A DNA stretch of 64,000 bases from Rotaria sordida (Eukaryota > Rotifera > Eurotatoria > Philodinida > Philodinidae). Below, one piece after another: positions 19,258-31,207 of the stretch. The translations under genes and the position numbers were made by a program. Position 1 is the stretch's first letter. Each line of letters begins with the position of its first letter. The notes beneath the pieces are model-generated. The model was not told the origin of the DNA, ran no database searches, and saw only the letters and a list, made by a program, of their open reading frames with translations. The stretch covers positions 143,491 to 207,490 of the forward strand of contig CAJNOL010000182.1 of NCBI GenBank assembly GCA_905250125.1. Reading direction: 5' to 3'.

Positions 19258-22200
19258 TTATTGCCAAAGAAGATCTGATGATGCTGGCATGTATTCTGTA
19301 ACAGGACGAATTGGCGTATTAGATATTAATGTTGATGCTGATGTATTACTTATGGAATTAGCAAATGGTACAAATTGAGAAAATTGATTATTTATCTAAA
19401 GTAAAAATAAATCAAAATAAGAATAAAATAAAAGAAATTTTTATATACTTGATTAGGTGTAAAAACTGTTGATGGACTTTGAAGAGAAGGTGTACTCATA
19501 TTATTAGGATTATTATGATGCATTGTATCTAGTTCAGGTCTTGGTGAAAATAGATTACCTTGCTATAAATGAAATTGATTTATAAAAGAAAAAAATTATG
19601 GATTTCTTTTTTTTTTTTGTTTTGATTTTGTATAACATACCGATGATTGAAATCCAGGATGAGCTGCAAAATGAGATGATTGTTGATAAAGATTACTTCC
19701 AAATGATGCTGATTTGTGATGAGCATGAAGATGTTGTTGAACTTGTGGATGAGCCAAATGAGATGAATTAACTAAATAAAGATAAATCATATCGATATAT
19801 TCATTGATATATCACACAGAGGCGTAACTAATGAAGGATGCATGATATCCCCGTGGTTTTGTCCACACCGTGTCCTCTTGTCTCTAATGCTGACTAGAAA
19901 ACCTCTCCAGATATCAAATGGATTTTTAACCCAAACGATGTTTATTTGATGAGTAATAGAAAAATTTAGAATAGTTTGATTTTCCGAGTCTTCATTCTAG
20001 AGATATTGAAATTTTACTGAATTTTTCAATAAAAAACCTGTGGACACATGAAAAATTGACTTTCGACTTCAAACTTTGTACGAACAAAGTTCTCAATGAG
20101 ATTAGTTCATTGCGCAACTAATACTTAGAATTGACCAAAGGTTCTGGCTAAGTTGTTTAACCCTTTGGTGCCGAGCGTGGTATATATACCACTTCAAGTA
20201 TTTCTTAAAATTCAGGGATATAGTACATATACCAAATCATTCAAAAATGAGTGAAAATAGTCTATAGAGTAATTTTCCTTTGTTAATACAGAAAATTATC
20301 AATATTTTGAAAGTGTTGGAGATATTCACACATAGTGCATTAGTATTTTCCAACATTACATAATGAATTTTCTGCTTGTGCTATTATACATTCTGTATTG
20401 GGATTCTTCCTATAAATTCTATCAAAGTATGGAAATCAAAAACGAATGTCTGTTGCGAGGTCATCAACTGATTCACCACTGGATTTATCTGCTAGGCATT
20501 TTCCATCACTTGGACCCTCACCTACCTCAAAGAAAAGTGCCCCAAGGAAATGTCATGTATGTTCTCATATAACAAGACTTGAAAAATCAGCCAAATGCAC
20601 AAGATATCAGTATGAGAAATTCGATGTTGGGTTATGCATAACTGATTATTTCAAAGCCTATCATTACCTTAAAACATTTTTGATAATAATTTTCGATTAA
20701 ATAAACATCTATTTTCACTTATAGAAAAAAATTTATTTTTTTGAAAAAAGGTGAGGGTGGGTGTGGGTGTGTAGTCGTCTATCAGTAAATTGACTTTAGT
20801 TTCTTCAAAGCCTTATGAAAACAGGATTTACTATATACTATTCAATGCACCTCAAAAATTTCTACAACACGGTATATTTGGTTTTTCATTATCCGACAAA
20901 GTCCATTAAACGACTTAGCCAGAACTTTTCGTCAACCCTAAATATTAGTTACACAATGGACTAATCTCATTAAAAACTTTGTTCGTGCAATGTTTGAAGT
21001 CAAAAGTCAATTTTTCATGTAACCACAGCTTTTTGTTGAAAAATTTAGTAAAATTTCGATATCTCAAAAACAAAGGCTTGAAAAAGTAAACCATTATAGA
21101 CTTTTCTATTACTATCTAGCATTCATCAAATTTATTATTATTTTGTAATTTTCTATCATTACTACTATTTTAATAAATCATAGTTTTATAGATAAAGAAA
21201 ATCTAATAATGTAAAAGATGTTCTTAAAATGAGAATATTTATTAGAAGTGATCTTAGAATATTTCTTAATAAATTTAATTACATACTATTTGGTAATTGC
21301 ATTGTTGGTGGGCGAATATTCGTTCCAGTTGATGTTTGTGGTGTATTAAATAATGCCATAATTTTTTCATTACTCATAACATTACTTGTATTAGTTGACT
21401 TAGTATTATCATTCGGAGATAAGAAAATATTTTGTAAATCTTTCTCTAAATTATTTGTTGTTACATCATTTTCGTTTATATTCGTCGATGGTGTTGTAAA
21501 TACATCATGTAAAGAATTCATAATGTCACTTGAAGGAACTTTTGTAGGATTAGTCGTATTATTTGAAGAAGTAGATGATAAAGGTAATGAAGGTTCATCT
21601 AATAAAAAAAATATATCGACATAAAATTAATTTTGAATAGAAATATTATTACCTAAACCTAATAAATCCGGAGGATTTTCTACAACAGCAGGTTGTACAG
21701 AAGGAGTTGAAGCAGATGTTGTCGAAGATGACGGAGTCATTGTCGGTAATTGTATAATTGGTTTTACACGATCATTACCTGTTTGTCGTACAGGATTATT
21801 AGTCGGTATTGGTTTTAATTTTGGAATGTTATTATTATTATTATTAACACTTTTCTCTACCTAAAATAATATTTAAAAAAAAAAGATAAATTCATACCAA
21901 AAAAAAAAAACTTTACTTGTGCTACTTCAGATGCTGCTTCAATCCGTCGTTGATTTGTTTCTGATTCAATAAGCTAAAATAAAATAATATAATTCATTAT
22001 AAATATTCTCTGTTTGTTTTTTCTTTTATAATTAAGCAAAGCACAAAAGAACATGACAACACTAACATCACTAGGCACCGTTATTTCAGGTGGAATCCAT
22101 TCTTTAGCAAGCCATTTACGTTGTTCATATTTTGTACGAATAAATGGTTCCAACGCACTAGTCAAATTCATTAATATGCATAACAATAATCATAAAAAAA

Positions 22201-22673
22201 AAACAAGAATCATTTCTACACATACGAATCAGTTTGTGGACGTCGAAATCCAGCAGGTAAATTAGCTTCATATACAGCACGTGCACGATTATTACCCATG
22301 ACTTGCATTGACTAATTAGGAAATACAATATAAGACAAAAAAAAAAAACAAGAAATTTTTTTTTCTATACAGCTATTTGTTCTGCTGTCCATGAATCTAA
22401 ATTAACTGATTTAACTTTTGATATGTGTACACCTAAATTTCGATGAAAACCAGCACAACGAATACAAATAAAAATACCAAGATTCCAACTAGCCCATCGA
22501 GGACCTAGAAAAAAAAATAGTAATCAATATAAGATGAATAACCTAGTTTTCTTTTTACTTTTTGCATCACAATCAGCACAAAAACGATTATCATCTTCTT
22601 TAAGCATCTGTGAAAGTATTATTTGAAATTTTTCTTGCATTTTAGATTTCTCACGTTCAGACCGCACTGACAT
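19258..22673 (-). CDS. SMAP-type ArfGAP (stromal membrane-associated protein family)
   Basis: GTPase-activating protein for Arf small GTPases; SMAP proteins act in clathrin-dependent traffic. Ten minus-strand exons: 22559-22673, 22371-22504, 22226-22311, 22067-22157, 21917-21973, 21653-21860, 21287-21598, 19641-19771, 19449-19562, 19258-19395, giving 1386 nt (461 aa). The N-terminus carries the ArfGAP zinc finger, C32-x2-C35-x16-C52-x2-C55, followed by x4 and Arg60, the arginine finger. [18 protein letters not shown], the blocks [18 protein letters not shown] and [11 protein letters not shown] are SMAP signatures. The C-terminal 300 residues are Asn/Ser/Thr/Gln-rich and disordered. The donor at 22066 (GTTAGT) was preferred over an in-frame GTGCCT alternative 12 bp upstream. 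A 5' UTR intron (about 22711-22774) fits good splice sites. The 1.5 kb intron 21286-19772 holds nested repeats. Confidence 0.93.
20161..20905 (+). mobile_element. piggyBac-like remnant inserted in the centre of foldback 3
   Basis: Flanked by TTAA at 20157-20160 and 20906-20909. The left terminus CCCTTTGGTGCCGAGCG fits a piggyBac-type CCC-start end. The right terminus is decayed: reversed, TGGACTTTGTCGGA matches only loosely. At 745 bp it keeps only the 3' part of a transposase gene, so it is internally deleted. Confidence 0.75.
20446..20700 (+). pseudogene. piggyBac transposase C-terminal fragment
   Basis: Encodes the end of a piggyBac transposase only: [13 protein letters not shown], then the zinc-binding tail with KCHVC, KCTRYQ, DVGLCI and YFKAYH. 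This is the typical order RHFP..RKC.VC..RY.C..CDV.LC...CF..YH. Two expected Cys are replaced by Tyr (after RYQ and before FKAYH), so the finger is degraded. No catalytic domain remains. Confidence 0.8.
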
Positions 22674-22799
22674 GATTGCAAAAAATGTAATTTATATTAT
22701 TATTAATATTCTGAAAAATAATTAAAAATAAAAAAACAAAATTATACATCATAAAAAAAAAACGAAAATACTTACCTCACAAGGGACGGGTCATAAAAT

Positions 22800-24988
22800 T
22801 GAATGACTTGACTATACATATATTTGACATCAAAATATTATTTTATTGGTTTAATATAATGTACCAATCAGAAAAATACGATAAAGCGTGTCACTTTCGT
22901 CCAAGTAGTTGAAACGATAGATTTTATTCGAGAACTTATATGTCTCCTATGGATTATATTTATGTGACGTTTTTATCTTGCCGAAAAAAAACTTTTTTTA
23001 GTCCGACACAATAATCATAACATTTTCTTTGATGATAAAAACAATCTGAACTAATGAGATTGAAGTAGATGTCTAAGATAATCAAAACGATACCTTCTCG
23101 TTTCATCGACATCACAGATGGGCAACACCACTTCAACTCGGAGTTGAAGTTGGATGTAGGTATTAGACTTCTCTATTGCCACACATACACATCCGGATTG
23201 GAAACCTGGTACCACCGACTTAATGAAAATTTTGCTACCTTCAATTCAAACTTAATTGATGAAATCAAGAAAGATTATACATTCAACACAGCTATAAGGA
23301 AACAATTTAATAATAATATGCTCCACGAAATGAAAAAATTATTTTTCGGAATCAACGAATTCTTCATTTAATGAAGATTTGTAAAACATTATAATAATAT
23401 TTTATTGCTACTATCTTATGAATTATTGAATTATATTCTTATTTCTATTGTTACAATAACATTCTCTAATACAAAGTTATATTTGTTTTCATAAAATATT
23501 GTTGAATAAAAAGTGTCGATAAAACGGGACTAAACCCTCCCCGTCTCGTTAATCCATTAAATCATCAAATGAGTTTAAAAAACATTTTTTTTCTTTTATA
23601 ACAACACATGAATCGTGACAATATCATTTGCATCATTATCACACATTTTTCTTGCTTTTGATTAATTGTATTTAATTAATAGAAAAAAAGAAGAATCAAA
23701 AACTCATAGAATATTTCTCTAGGGTATTAGCGTAGTTAATAAAGATCAAAACAGGTGTCTATTGTTTGTAGATCATTTCTCACTAGAAGGCTGACATTAT
23801 CATTTGTCACTAGTTTACATTCATGTATGTCTTTATTGTATCTTTAATCTATTTTTATATTATTGATTCTTGAAACTAAAATTCATAGAAAAGTTCAAGC
23901 ATTTTATTAACATTTTCTTTTTGCTTGATAGTATTGATCTTCTATAAGTACGTGCCTTTTCTTTCTTTATTTTTTTTTTGTTCCTATTTTTCTCTTCCGA
24001 TCAATAATTGAGTAGTTGTTTGAGAAAAAAAACTGTAGTCATCATTCTTATTATTTTTGATGACTTATTTTATATCTATTTCCGTTTTGTTTTTTTTTTC
24101 TATTTAGACTCTCGACGAAAAGTATTGTTTTTTTCTTTTGATGTATTATTTTTCAAAACGGACTAGGTGAGGAAAAAAACAATTATCAATAATATTTTTT
24201 CTTTTTTTTTTTTTGTCATTGCTGACCGATCAAATAATAGATTGATAATTTAGTTATTTTTATATAGATATACAGTTGTCAGATCATTTTTCCCAAATGT
24301 ATTATTATTATTTTTTTTTCGTTTTGCTCTGATCGTAATTGATAAATTAGAAATTAACTCTATATAGATATCTTGATAAAGAAAAAAAATAGTCATGGCA
24401 TTGATATTTTACCATGTTGTCGATAATCTGTCTCGAATTTTACATCGAACTTCGAGGTAAAATATTTGAAATTATTTTTCTAAAAAATCATAACAAACGA
24501 AGCGTGAATTCTCGTTTGTTTTTCTTGGTCAAGACATAAATCATCGTTTGGATATCAATAAAGAGCTAATTGATAACTGTCGCTTCGCAGCAGTGCAAAC
24601 TCATCACTAGTACTATCGATATTGACAACAACATTAGAATATATTCGACACGACAGTTGCACAAATGCGGATTTTAGACTTTTTTCTCTTTGGACATCTG
24701 TTATTCTTGTCTAGTTTGATAGCATAGCCGGCTAATGCATATATATATATATATATGCATATATCCAAATATATTGACACACTTGTATTACGAATAAGAA
24801 TTTTTAGTTTCTTCTTTTTTTTTATTTATTCATATATTAATCGAAAGCAATATTTTTCATAGAAAACAATAATAAATCTGGTTTATTTTGTTAGACAACA
24901 TATTGTGTTTTTCTTTTCCTCACGTTTTCTTAATATATACAATATTTTTGACGTTTATTTGATTATTTAATCAATATATTTCTTATAT
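22800..24988. other. Intergenic region upstream of ArfGAP and K+ channel genes
   Basis: Probably contains the ArfGAP promoter at its left end and the channel promoter at its right. It holds one small ORF (23069-23371). The rest is T-rich low-complexity sequence, with a TGCATATATATA palindrome near 24737-24762. Confidence 0.5.
23069..23371 (+). CDS. Small hypothetical protein, 100 aa
   Basis: Single-exon ORF from ATG to TAA. It has no recognised domain, signal peptide or membrane segment; the C-terminal half is Asn/Lys/Phe-rich with EMKKLFFGINEFF at the end. Its codons use C and G at third positions (ATC, TTC, GAC, CAC, AAC) far more than the A/T-ending codons of the neighbouring genes, which suggests another origin or a fragment of a mobile element. 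It could also be chance. There is no intron, which is unusual for this window. Confidence 0.3.
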   Translation: MSKIIKTIPSRFIDITDGQHHFNSELKLDVGIRLLYCHTYTSGLETWYHRLNENFATFNSNLIDEIKKDYTFNTAIRKQFNNNMLHEMKKLFFGINEFFI

Positions 24989-25059
24989 ATGTCTCTTCTG
25001 TATTATCGTGTTTTCCAGGATTTATTTGATTTATTTCGTCGACGTAGAGCAGTAAGAAG
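24989..25059 (+). CDS. Candidate alternative first exon of the K2P channel
   Basis: ATG followed by 23 codons, rich in Leu/Phe then Arg (FRRRRAVRR), ending at a strong donor AAG|GTAAGC in phase 2. The channel exon starting at 28954 accepts phase 2, so the splice would give ..AVRR-KQRRDEF.. in frame. It carries a basic cytoplasmic start. An alternative reading is an internal exon using the TTTTCCAG acceptor just inside it. Confidence 0.5.
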
Positions 25060-27299
25060 GTAAGCAAATATATACTAGATAATTCATATGAACAAAAGAA
25101 GACATGTAGATCATGTAATTTGTTAATCATTATTGGATATCACTCTTCTAAAAGACTTTGAACTTTAAGAATAGACAACTTACGTTATATGTGTTACTTT
25201 CTGTAATCTGATAGTACAGAATAGCAATAAGTATTACTTTTATATCTAGTATGCTTTTTTTTTGTTCCTATAGAATGAATATTAATTTTTCTGTGCGTTT
25301 GTGTTTTTATGGTTTTGGAATATATTTCTTTTCGATTTAACAGTTACATCTTTGTTTTTATCTTTCTAATTGATGATTATGTAAATAGAATATAAATTGT
25401 ACATATTTCTTTTTACATAAATATGATAGTAATATAAAAATAACTTTTTCTAGTAGCTTTAAATATAATTAATTTTTTTCATTCGAACACGAGACTGAAA
25501 CTGATTTATATTAGTTGTATCTGTTTTCTAAATAAGCTATAATTATGATTATTTAAAATAAATATATAAAATTTCTATATGAACTAGAAAATTGTTAACA
25601 TCTCTAGTCTAATGATAGTTAGATTATTTTTTTCTCTTATCGATTTTTTGAATAATTCATATTCTTTGATATATCGTCATAGAATAAGACTAATATTATT
25701 TGTCGTTTATAATTCGATTTTTCTTATATTTAGGTGCATTATATCGATCTTTATACAATCATTATGCCATGTCTCATGAGAAATATCTTGTGGGCGTTCT
25801 CTTTCTCATCTTACTATTCTACCTTAAGAGAATATTAGATTCTATTAATCTATCCACATCTATAAACGTATGCAAATGAATAAACCACTGATTTCTTATA
25901 TATATATATATATATATGGCATTTGACTAAGAGTGATGACATCCCAAAGAAACGGCTCATCAAATACATCAAAAAGAAGACACCAACACACAGAGAAAAA
26001 TATAGACGCCTATATCTATATCTCTATATATATATAAATCTAAAGACATGTCTATATCTATAACTTTCGAAAAGATACAAGTGGACGTTAATTATTGAAT
26101 ATAATCAAATTAAATAGACTATCGATAAATAAAGACCGTAAATGACACAACAAGTAAAGGTTTGTTTTTTTTTATATGATAAGTTATACTCATTAGTCTA
26201 CTTAGCCTAATTTGGTTAAAAAGCAAAAAGACAAGAAAAATAAACAATAATTATGATGTACTCATTAAGTCAGACAAACATAGTTAGTTACACAATCTTT
26301 ATTATATTTACATCTGTTTCTGTTGTTTTTTTCTTCCTTCTTAATATTGATATATTCAAAGAGCAGGTGATATTAATAGAAACATATCTCTTTTTCGATA
26401 TGACTGAATATGTGTTTATTGGAAATAAGATTAAGAATAATATTGCTATAATGATTATTGTCTTAAAGCTATTTTTTATTTGAGATTTATCTAAATTATA
26501 ATAGCAACTTCTTATTCTATCAATATTCATATAGTCATTGTTCTTGTGTTGATGTAATAAAAAATATGTATATATTTGAATAAAATTTACCTGTTGTTTA
26601 ATAAATAAAAAAAAGAAAAAAAAAACAACTTGATTTATTGGTACCAATAGAATTGATATAGATACAGTCATCTCTTTATATATAATAACTATTTATAAAT
26701 AATATCCTGTCGATTATTTAAAGATATCAGAATATATAACCTCAGGATATGAAGATTCTATGATTATGAGTTCTAATAAGTTGTTGATACATCCAGGGTT
26801 AAACTTCTTTTGCTTTTTCACAAATCATATCTTTTTTTTTTTATTTATTCCATGACCTCCGTTCTCTATTCTTTCTGGCATATTATTCTACGAACTATCA
26901 TTTCTTCTGCTCGATTACTTGTAATAAATGTCCGGAAAAAAAAGAAAAACGCTTCATATTCATTCGTGTGTATGTATATGTATATCTGTGTTAAATAATC
27001 AAACAAATGAGTATTCTCTTATAATGAGACAATTTGTATAGAGAACATAGAACGAACAAAGCAAAAGAAGGACTGGACTCTTTGCTAACGTTACTGAAGC
27101 ATGTTGATGCTTTTTTTTTTGTATATAACATTGCCTTAGACAAGACGACGACAGATACAAAAGAGTAGTGTTAGTTGTATTAGTAATAGATGTAGTCACC
27201 GACCGAATACTATAGATAAACGACGACAATATAGATAGAGTATGTCAGAACAAAACGTATTGTGAATTAAGATAACAGCTGAGTATAAAGAAATCAAGA
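25060..27299. other. Intron/upstream region between alternative K2P first exons
   Basis: AT-rich with TA runs (25902-25918, 26024-26035) and T-rich tracts. ORFs here are low-complexity and lack splice context; no other gene seen. Confidence 0.5.
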
Positions 27300-30200
27300 A
27301 TGCTGTTTGATGTGAATAACAGACATCGTCATGGATCATTGTTGTCAATCCATAATAATAAAAATCGTTCGCCGAGTGTTATCAGTGTCTATGATAATCT
27401 CGTTCTAAGAGCAACAACAACAACAACAGCAAATGGAGATATTTCGTGAGTATTCTATTACTGAGGATTGATCAAAAGTTTTGATTTCAATATGTCAAAT
27501 TGTATAAAATAGTTCATAATGCAAATTTTATTACATAAATACATGGTAGAATGTCTCGTCTACAATTATATATATATATATAACAACTCTATCTTAGATT
27601 TAATTTTAATATTCTTTTAAATAAAATTTATAATACTTAATACTGAGTAAAAGTTCGTATAACATCAAATAAAAAACTGAAAACGAAAGAGATATTTTTA
27701 GTTTTATTTTATTAAATGTTCAAAATAATTTGTCGAAAGTTTTTTCTGTTAAACTCTTTTTCTGGAATATTCTTCACTATCTTGACAACCTCCTACTGAG
27801 CTAGCAATTCTTCGTTTCTTGATCAGACAAATTGCTCTTAGTATAATCATTTAGCTAAAAGTCACATGGCGCTACATCTGGTGAATATGGTATATGTAGC
27901 ATTATTTCAATACCTTTTTCTGTTACTTATGTATATTATTATAGACGAGATATTCTACTATGTATTCAAACAATAAAACTTTCAATATTAACTTAAAATA
28001 TCGGGATCAGAAATAAATATAAAATTATGTCATTTTTTTTATAAATCATTAAATTAATTAGATAAAAAATTAGGTTTTTCTTTTTTATCGAAACAAAATA
28101 GGCATTAATAACATAATAATGAAAAAAAAAAAGAAATATAACAGCCTTGACTGGCCGATAATAAATTGTCAAGAGGATTAGCACAATTGATAAATGTTAC
28201 ATCATATATACACCGATCATAATTCTTATATACAAAAAAAGCCCATTATTATATCTCTCTCTCGGTATATATATATCAGAATCTGATCGATGTCAATAAA
28301 TAATACAATAAATTATTTATTGTTCGTCTTTTTTTCTTTCTTCTTTCTATGTACATTGCTAGTTAGTTAGTCACTGTCTTATTTTCCTGTTGATAAAACA
28401 AGAATATTTATTTTTCTTTTACTCATTTGACCACCTATTGTTAAAAAACACATGTTTAAACATATTACAGAATATTCTTGTTCCAATTTGTCCATTTTGC
28501 TGGTAATATGCGTATATGTATATATAGTTCCTATATATAATTGAGAAAGATCGAGTGATTTGTTCGTATCTAATATCTTAATATCTTTTGTTCTTTTTTT
28601 CTTTTTTTGTCTATTCTTGATCGTCAATATAGTCGATCAGAGATGGCAAGTAAATAGGTCCTGTTGTTCTTATAGTATTGCCGATAAGAAGAATCAATCA
28701 CTCTCTTTTTCTTCCGATTTTCGGTTCCGAGCCGAATACTATTGTTGATATTGGAGTATATTTATTATTATTATTACTTTGATCGTCTTCATCGATTATA
28801 AGTTGTTACTGACATTTTTTTCTTTTTGTTATATATTGTGGTATTACAATAATTCTTATTTCAAACATAAAATTTTTCTTTGGCTTATATAAAAAAAAAT
28901 ATATTTTCGAAATTAATTATTATTCGAAAAATGTTCTTTTTTCGTTTTGGTAGAAAACAACGAAGAGATGAATTCCTTGAAGCACAACGAAGACGTAGTG
29001 CTGCTCAATATTCAACAGCAGATAATATACATTTGGAACGAATGGAACGTTGTAAAAATTGTTGTAAATCATTTACAACATTTATATTTTCACGTGTTGG
29101 CCTTTGTTTACTTGTTGTGGCATATGCATTTGGTGGTGGTGTTGTATTTCAATTTCTTGAAGGTTCTGAAGAAGATAATATAAATAAAGTTCAACAACAT
29201 TTAAATGCAACAGTTGAAAAATTATTTGAACATAGTATGAATTTAACAGTTTTTCATAAAACAAATTGGACAACTGTAGCAAGAGGAATACTTGAAGAAT
29301 ATCAAAAAGATATTGTTCGTCAAACAAAACGTGGTTATCAAGGTGAACGTCATACTGATGATGCTAAACAATGGAATTTTCCAGAAGCTATTCTTTATGC
29401 AATTACAGTTATAACAACGATTGGTAAAGATTTTTATTTTTTTTATTACCTTCTTTCTTTCTTTTTTGATTGATTCATAATGATAATTTATATCGTTTAT
29501 TTTAGGTTATGGACATATTACTTGGTATGTATTCATAAAGATTAGAAATAGGTTAATCGACTTTTAAGGTATAATTGTCCTTGGATTAAATAAATTTCCA
29601 GATTCTCTTCATTACTTCATAGATAATAACAATAACAACTGTCGTCCATTTATTGATAACAAGATTATGTTTGCAATTGACATTAAGCGAAGTTATATAA
29701 ACATAAAAAAAAAGGTTTTTTTTATACACAGCTGTCAGAAATGAACTTATCGAGGATATTATATTCTATTAAAAACTTTTTCTAGCAATGAAAGATAGAG
29801 AACATTAATTTCTAGAAATCATCTAAATTTTTCCTTAAATAATTTCGAACTGTTGTTATTCTTTTGTTGTCTTAAAAGTACATTTTTTTTTTTTTTATGA
29901 TTTGTAAGATATTCAAATATCATGATGATAGCAATTTTTGAATTTTAAAGGACTTCATCGACGGATTTCTGTTTTTGATATGAAAAATGTTATTTCATAT
30001 TTTAAATGTGTTGTATAAACTAATGATGACTCTGTGATATGACGATATACGATCAATATATGATGAATATTTTTTCTTTAAAATAATATAATTTTATAGA
30101 TGTGTGAAACGCAGTTATTTCAAAATACAAAGAAAACGATTATCCCATTGACTTTCTATTAATATCTATTATATTTATTGATATAATTAATTTTTAGTAT

Positions 30201-30992
30201 GATTTTCTTTTAGTAAAACAAATTATGGAAAAATAATGACAATGATCTATGCAATATTTGGTATTCCATTAATGTTATTATGTTTAGCAAATATTGGTTC
30301 AACAATGGCAGACGCATTTCGTTTTATTTATTGTAATATATGTTGTTCATATTGTCACATGGTAAAAAAACGTCGTAATCTTCGAGCTTTACAATCTGTT
30401 GAATTATCACATACAACACCATCATCACTTCCACAATCTTCAACAACAACAACATTAACATCAAATAATCTTCCAGCACCTACAGATACACCTGAACAAG
30501 AACAACAACAACCACCACTACCATCAACAAATGTTGTTGAATTTGTTGATAATCTTAGTGTTGATTATCGTAAAGTTACAATACCGATTAGTGTCACACT
30601 CTCATTACTTACGTCCTATTTGATACTCGGTGCATTACTTTTTAGCGAATGGGAAAATTGGAAATTTTTAGATGGTGCTTATTTTTGTTTTGTTACACTT
30701 GCAACAATTGGTTTAGGTAAAAAAAAAGAAAAAAAAGTTATATATAATTAAAACAATAAATTAAAATATATTTTTCTTTTCTTTTATTATTTTATTTATA
30801 GGTGACCTTGTACCAGGTAAATCAATAACATCAACACAAGTTGAAGGTAAACTTATTATTTGTGCTCTTTATGTTCTACTTGGTTTATCATTAATGGCAA
30901 TGTGTTTTAATTTAATGCAAGAAGAAGTACGAGCAAAATTTCGACGTTTAGGAAATAAACTTGGAATTATTGATGATCCAAATTTTTGGTAG
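27300..30992 (+). CDS. Two-pore-domain potassium channel (K2P/TWK type)
   Basis: Background K+ leak channel of the plasma membrane; two such subunits form one pore. Exons 27300-27445, 28954-29423, 29506-29524 (a 19-nt microexon), 30214-30716 and 30802-30992 give 1329 nt (442 aa), all in frame. M1 is the VGLCLLVVAYAFGGGVVF stretch, followed by an external loop with N-glycosylation sites. Pore 1 filter is TTIGYGH, split by an intron; M2-M3 include YAIFGIPLMLLCLANIG. A cytoplasmic Thr/Pro/Gln-rich loop is followed by pore 2 filter TIGLGD, also split by an intron, and M4 (LYVLLGLSLMAMCFNLMQEE). The tail after M4 is short (about 30 aa). Two other starts fit: ATG at 28931 reading straight into exon 2 (401 aa) and the exon at 24989-25059 (417 aa). 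Intron 29525-30213 is AT-rich and empty. Confidence 0.93.
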
Positions 30993-31207
30993 TTGCAATT
31001 TTATTTAATTATTTTATTTGTATTAGATATTTTAAAAAAAAACAAAAACAAATAAATTTTATTTGTTGTTGTGTATTGCTTTATTTGTTGTTATTTTATA
31101 GATCAATATTCTTGATTTCATCTTCTTTCTTATTGTTGTTGTTTTTGTTGTTATTATTATTATTATTATTGGAGTTTTTTTCTTTTTTTTTTCTTTCTCT
31201 TTGATAA
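30993..31207. promoter_or_regulatory. Short same-strand gap between K2P and METTL22
   Basis: Only 215 bp: 3' UTR of the channel, then a TTG/TTA repeat and long T-rich tract ending 3 bp before the METTL22 ATG. The short spacing and pyrimidine tract would suit trans-splicing or a very compact promoter; neither is shown directly. Confidence 0.35.

Larger units (their letters stand above)
19946..21131. repeat. Foldback element 3, inside the ArfGAP intron
   Basis: Left arm about 19946-20160 and right arm about 20906-21131 are inverted copies. Shared words include CTTAGCCAGAAC, TCAATTTTTCATGT, AACTTTGTTCGT and TTTTCTATTACT. The 745 bp between them is a separate piggyBac-like insertion. Without that insertion the arms meet around TTTAAA, so the original element was a nearly continuous palindrome of about 440 bp. 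Confidence 0.88.

Noticed and set aside
20750..20775. GGGTGTGGGTGTG stretch resembling the bdelloid TGTGGG telomere repeat
   Set aside because: Fewer than two full units, inside a piggyBac remnant; no array and no other subtelomeric sign.
21229..21624. 131-aa plus-strand ORF
   Set aside because: Antisense shadow of ArfGAP exon 21287-21598, whose splice phases and family features are on the minus strand.
26253..26671. Opposed ORFs of 76 and 127 aa
   Set aside because: Low-complexity Ile/Phe/Lys translation of AT-rich DNA, lying in the K2P upstream region; neither has splice sites or domains.
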